The position numbers and the translations under genes were made by a program. The notes beneath the pieces are model-generated. The model saw nothing but the letters and a program-made list of their open reading frames with translations, had not been told where the DNA came from and did not search any database. This document shows, one piece after another, positions 7,024 to 9,319 of a DNA stretch of 9,319 nucleotides. The DNA comes from Betaproteobacteria bacterium (GTDB taxonomy: Bacteria; Pseudomonadota; Gammaproteobacteria; Burkholderiales; Rhodocyclaceae), in assembly GCA_028868235.1 (NCBI GenBank), contig JAGWUW010000072.1, positions 1-9,319 of the forward strand, read 5' to 3'. How positions within the stretch are numbered: the first letter of the stretch is position 1; each line of letters starts with the position of its first letter.

Positions 7024-7117
7024 TATCCGATTGGCCGTTAGCGGTGGCGAATATACCGCGTTTGGACCGGCACAGATAAACGGGTTCCTGCAATTTCTAT
7101 TCCATCTTTGGCCCCTG

Positions 7118-7126
7118 TGCCATAAT
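7118..7126 (+). promoter_or_regulatory. Extended -10 promoter of recA
   Basis: The sequence TGCCATAAT contains the TG-N extended -10 element followed by CATAAT (5 of 6 to TATAAT). A start of transcription near 7133 would leave a leader of about 19 bases before the recA ATG at 7152. There is no good -35, which extended -10 promoters tolerate. It is nearly 100 bases downstream of the LexA box, so LexA should not block it by simple overlap. Confidence 0.55.
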
Positions 7127-7140
7127 CCGCTCAAATTTTC

Positions 7141-7145
7141 GAGGT
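7141..7145 (+). promoter_or_regulatory. Ribosome binding site of recA
   Basis: GAGGT lies six bases before the recA ATG at 7152, good Shine-Dalgarno pairing and spacing. It fixes the start codon. Confidence 0.8.
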
Positions 7146-7151
7146 AATACC

Positions 7152-8177
7152 ATGGACGACAACAAGGCAAAGGCGCTCGCCGCAGCGCTGCAACAGATCG
7201 AAAAGCAGTTCGGCAAAGGCTCCATCATGAAGATGGGCGATGCCGAGATCGACGAAGGCATCCAGGTCGTGTCCACCGGCTCGCTCGGTCTGGACATTGC
7301 GCTCGGCGTCGGTGGCCTGCCGCGCGGTCGTGTTGTCGAAATCTATGGTCCGGAATCCTCGGGCAAGACTACGCTCTGTCTGCAGGTCGTCGCCGAAATG
7401 CAGAAACTGGGTGGTACGGCCGCCTTCATCGACGCCGAACACGCGCTTGATCCGCAGTACGCCCAGAAGCTTGGCGTCAATGTTTCCGACCTACTGATCT
7501 CGCAGCCGGACACCGGCGAACAGGCGCTGGAAATCGCGGACATGCTGGTTCGTTCCGGCTCGGTGGACATCATCATCGTCGACTCCGTCGCCGCCCTCAC
7601 CCCGCGCGCCGAAATCGAAGGCGAGATGGGCGACCAGATGGTCGGCCTGCATGCTCGCCTGATGTCACAGGCCCTGCGCAAGTTGACCGCCAACATCAAG
7701 AAGACCAACACCCTGGTCATCTTCATCAACCAGATCCGGATGAAGATCGGCGTCATGTTCGGCTCGCCGGAAACCACCACCGGCGGCAATGCGCTGAAGT
7801 TCTACGCTTCCGTCCGTCTTGATATCCGCCGCATCGGCTCGATCAAGAAGGGCGACGAGGTCATCGGCAGCGAAACCAAGGTCAAGGTCGTCAAGAACAA
7901 GGTTTCTCCCCCGTTCCGCGAAGCCATCTTTGACATCCTGTACGGTGAAGGTATTTCCCGTCAGGGCGAAATCGTCGAAATGGGCGTCGCCCACAAGCTG
8001 GTCGACAAGTCCGGCGCCTGGTACGCTTACAAGGGTGAGAAAATTGGCCAGGGCAAAGATAACGCCCGCGAATTTCTCAAGGCTAATCCAGAAATCGCTG
8101 CCGAGATCGAAGCCGGCATTCGCGAAGCGGCCAGCACCAACGTGATCAAGCCGACCAAAGCCAAGGCCGATGCCTGA
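7152..8177 (+). CDS. recA: Recombinase RecA
   Basis: This 341-residue DNA-dependent ATPase coats single-stranded DNA, carries out homologous strand exchange and stimulates LexA self-cleavage. It is full length. Visible landmarks are the N-terminal polymerisation helix (4-20, ending [13 protein letters not shown]), Walker A GPESSGKT at 66-73 exactly as in E. coli, the AEHALD segment after the first strand, Walker [11 protein letters not shown], the L1 region around [22 protein letters not shown] cut into [13 protein letters not shown] residues, and L2 ending in [19 protein letters not shown]. The C-terminal domain is complete but ends basic ([10 protein letters not shown]) rather than with the strongly acidic tail of E. 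coli RecA. It is preceded by a good ribosome site and an extended -10, with a LexA box further upstream, and is followed without a gap by recX, whose product limits RecA filaments. Confidence 0.99.
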   Translation: MDDNKAKALAAALQQIEKQFGKGSIMKMGDAEIDEGIQVVSTGSLGLDIALGVGGLPRGRVVEIYGPESSGKTTLCLQVVAEMQKLGGTAAFIDAEHALDPQYAQKLGVNVSDLLISQPDTGEQALEIADMLVRSGSVDIIIVDSVAALTPRAEIEGEMGDQMVGLHARLMSQALRKLTANIKKTNTLVIFINQIRMKIGVMFGSPETTTGGNALKFYASVRLDIRRIGSIKKGDEVIGSETKVKVVKNKVSPPFREAIFDILYGEGISRQGEIVEMGVAHKLVDKSGAWYAYKGEKIGQGKDNAREFLKANPEIAAEIEAGIREAASTNVIKPTKAKADA

Positions 8178-8601
8178 CCTGCGCGTGCGAGCCCTGCAAT
8201 TGCTTACCCGGCGTGATTACAGCCGGGCCGAGTTGCACCAAAAACTCGCACCGCATGCCGAATCCGAAGAAGAACTCGACACCGTGCTCGAAACCCTGCA
8301 AAGCGAACGCCTGTTATCTGATGGACGCTACGCCGTCCAGCGCGTCGTGGCACGCGCCGGGCGCTACGGCAATGCTCGGCTGAAGCGGGAATTGCGGCAA
8401 AAAGGGGTGGCTGACGAAGAAATCGCCGCCGCCCTGCCCGAAGGCGGCGATGAGACCGAGCGCTGTCGCCGTGTTTGGCAACGCAAGTTCAAGGAATTGC
8501 CACAATCGCCGGAAGAACGTGCCAAACAGCAGCGTTTCCTGCAATATCGCGGTTTTTCCAGCGAAGCCATCCGCCGCGTTCTGCGCGGAGTAGAGCAATG
8601 A
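8170..8601 (+). CDS. recX: RecA-modulating protein RecX
   Basis: A 143-residue small, all-helical, charged cytoplasmic protein made of tandem three-helix repeats, slightly shorter than E. coli RecX (166). Typical features are [20 protein letters not shown] (7-26), a second repeat with [11 protein letters not shown] (49-59) and [16 protein letters not shown] (65-80), and a final repeat ending [18 protein letters not shown] (121-138). RecX binds in the groove of RecA filaments and blocks their growth or promotes disassembly. Its ATG lies inside recA (8-base overlap) and the stop overlaps the lptB start (ATGA), so recA, recX and lptB should be co-transcribed, with recX translation coupled to recA. 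Confidence 0.95.
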   Translation: MPDLRVRALQLLTRRDYSRAELHQKLAPHAESEEELDTVLETLQSERLLSDGRYAVQRVVARAGRYGNARLKRELRQKGVADEEIAAALPEGGDETERCRRVWQRKFKELPQSPEERAKQQRFLQYRGFSSEAIRRVLRGVEQ

Positions 8602-9319
8602 ACACAACTGCTGCCAAACTGACTGCCAATAACCTGAAGAAGCGCTACAAGGCGCGGACGGTCGTCGAGGACGTTTCCTTCGAGGTTAAATCGGGTGAGG
8701 TGGTCGGCCTGCTCGGCCCGAACGGAGCCGGCAAGACGACCTGTTTCTATATGATCGTCGGCCTGGTGGCAGCGGATGGTGGCGAAGTCCACATCGACGA
8801 TAACCGCCTGACGCACCAGCCGATGCATACCCGGGCACGTCTTGGCCTGTCCTACCTGCCGCAGGAAGCCTCGGTCTTCCGCAAGCTGAACGTCGAGGAA
8901 AACATCCGTGCAGTCCTCGAGTTGCAAAAGCTGCCCGAAGCCGAACTGAACGACCGTCTGGAAGGGCTGTTAAAAGAGTTGCACGTCGACCATGTGCGCC
9001 ACGTTAATGCGGCGGCGCTCTCCGGTGGCGAACGGCGGCGGGTCGAAATCGCCCGGGCGCTGGCTACCAATCCGCGTTTTATCCTGCTTGACGAACCCTT
9101 TGCGGGTGTTGACCCGATCGCTGTGCTGGAAATCCAGAAAATTATCCGTTTCCTGAAGGAACGCGGTATCGGCGTATTGATTACCGACCACAACGTGCGC
9201 GAAACGCTAGGTATCTGCGACCACGCTTACATCATCAACGCCGGCAATGTACTTGCTGCTGGACGTCCATCCGAAATCGTGGAGAATGAAAGCGTGCGCA
9301 AGGTATATCTCGGCGAGCA
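8598..9319 (+). CDS. lptB: LPS export ABC transporter ATP-binding protein LptB (3' end cut by window)
   Basis: The frame from the ATG at 8598 is open to the window end, giving 240 residues that lack only the last few. LptB is the cytoplasmic ATPase of the LptB2FGC complex that extracts lipopolysaccharide from the inner membrane and drives it across the periplasm. The motifs are Walker A GPNGAGKT (40-47), Q-loop [18 protein letters not shown] (86-103) characteristic of LptB, ABC signature LSGGE (141-145), Walker B FILLDEP (161-167) with Glu166 catalytic, and switch His198 in TDHNV. It ends VRKVYLGE, matching the conserved LptB C-terminus (VYLGExFRL). A ribosome site GGAG lies seven bases upstream inside recX. 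Its usual partners in gammaproteobacteria and many betaproteobacteria are lptC and lptA upstream and rpoN downstream; here the upstream partners are recA and recX instead. Confidence 0.96.
   Translation, partial: MNTTAAKLTANNLKKRYKARTVVEDVSFEVKSGEVVGLLGPNGAGKTTCFYMIVGLVAADGGEVHIDDNRLTHQPMHTRARLGLSYLPQEASVFRKLNVEENIRAVLELQKLPEAELNDRLEGLLKELHVDHVRHVNAAALSGGERRRVEIARALATNPRFILLDEPFAGVDPIAVLEIQKIIRFLKERGIGVLITDHNVRETLGICDHAYIINAGNVLAAGRPSEIVENESVRKVYLGE

Noticed and set aside
6971..7093. Upstream extension of the small secreted protein to a TTG start (107 residues)
   Set aside because: It would read through the LexA box, bury the signal peptide and start at a weak TTG codon.
1..9319. CRISPR array, insertion sequence, tRNA/rRNA gene, integrase or phage genes
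   Set aside because: I saw no regularly spaced repeats, terminal inverted repeats with a transposase, RNA-gene sequence or mobility genes on either strand.

Overview
The window looks like chromosomal DNA of a betaproteobacterium, probably of the Rhodocyclales (Dechloromonas/Azonexus/Accumulibacter-like). This is a judgement from recalled protein resemblance (RecA, RluA, LptB, the sodium:solute symporter and a VanZ-type protein), an E. coli-type LexA box and a GC-rich composition; no search was run. Nothing indicates a plasmid, phage or insertion element, and coding density is high.

The left three quarters (about 1-6970) is read entirely on the minus strand. From right to left, in the order of transcription, it holds: a 66-residue secreted protein with two cysteines; rluA (pseudouridine synthase), joined to it by an ATGA overlap; a sodium:solute symporter with a histidine-rich tail; a VanZ-family membrane protein; a 904-residue P2-type cation-transporting ATPase; a small outer-membrane-type lipoprotein; and the first 17 codons of a gene that overlaps the lipoprotein stop by one base.

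The right quarter (7152-9319) is read on the plus strand and is a tightly packed run of recA, recX and lptB. recX starts inside the end of recA (8-base overlap) and lptB starts inside the recX stop (ATGA). lptB runs off the window end about 240 codons in, essentially complete.

The only divergent intergenic region (6971-7151) is the regulatory centre of the window. It carries a textbook LexA/SOS box (7008-7023, CTGT-N8-ACAG inside a 20-base near-palindrome) and, about 95 bases further right, an extended -10 promoter (7118-7126) just in front of recA. The box lies 37 bases from the start codon of the leftward small gene but 128 bases from recA. It may therefore control the leftward small gene and rluA as well as, or instead of, the proximal recA promoter. 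This and the linkage of the LPS-export ATPase gene lptB to recA-recX are the most interesting points. I found no clearly new system; the rest is ordinary housekeeping and transport content.
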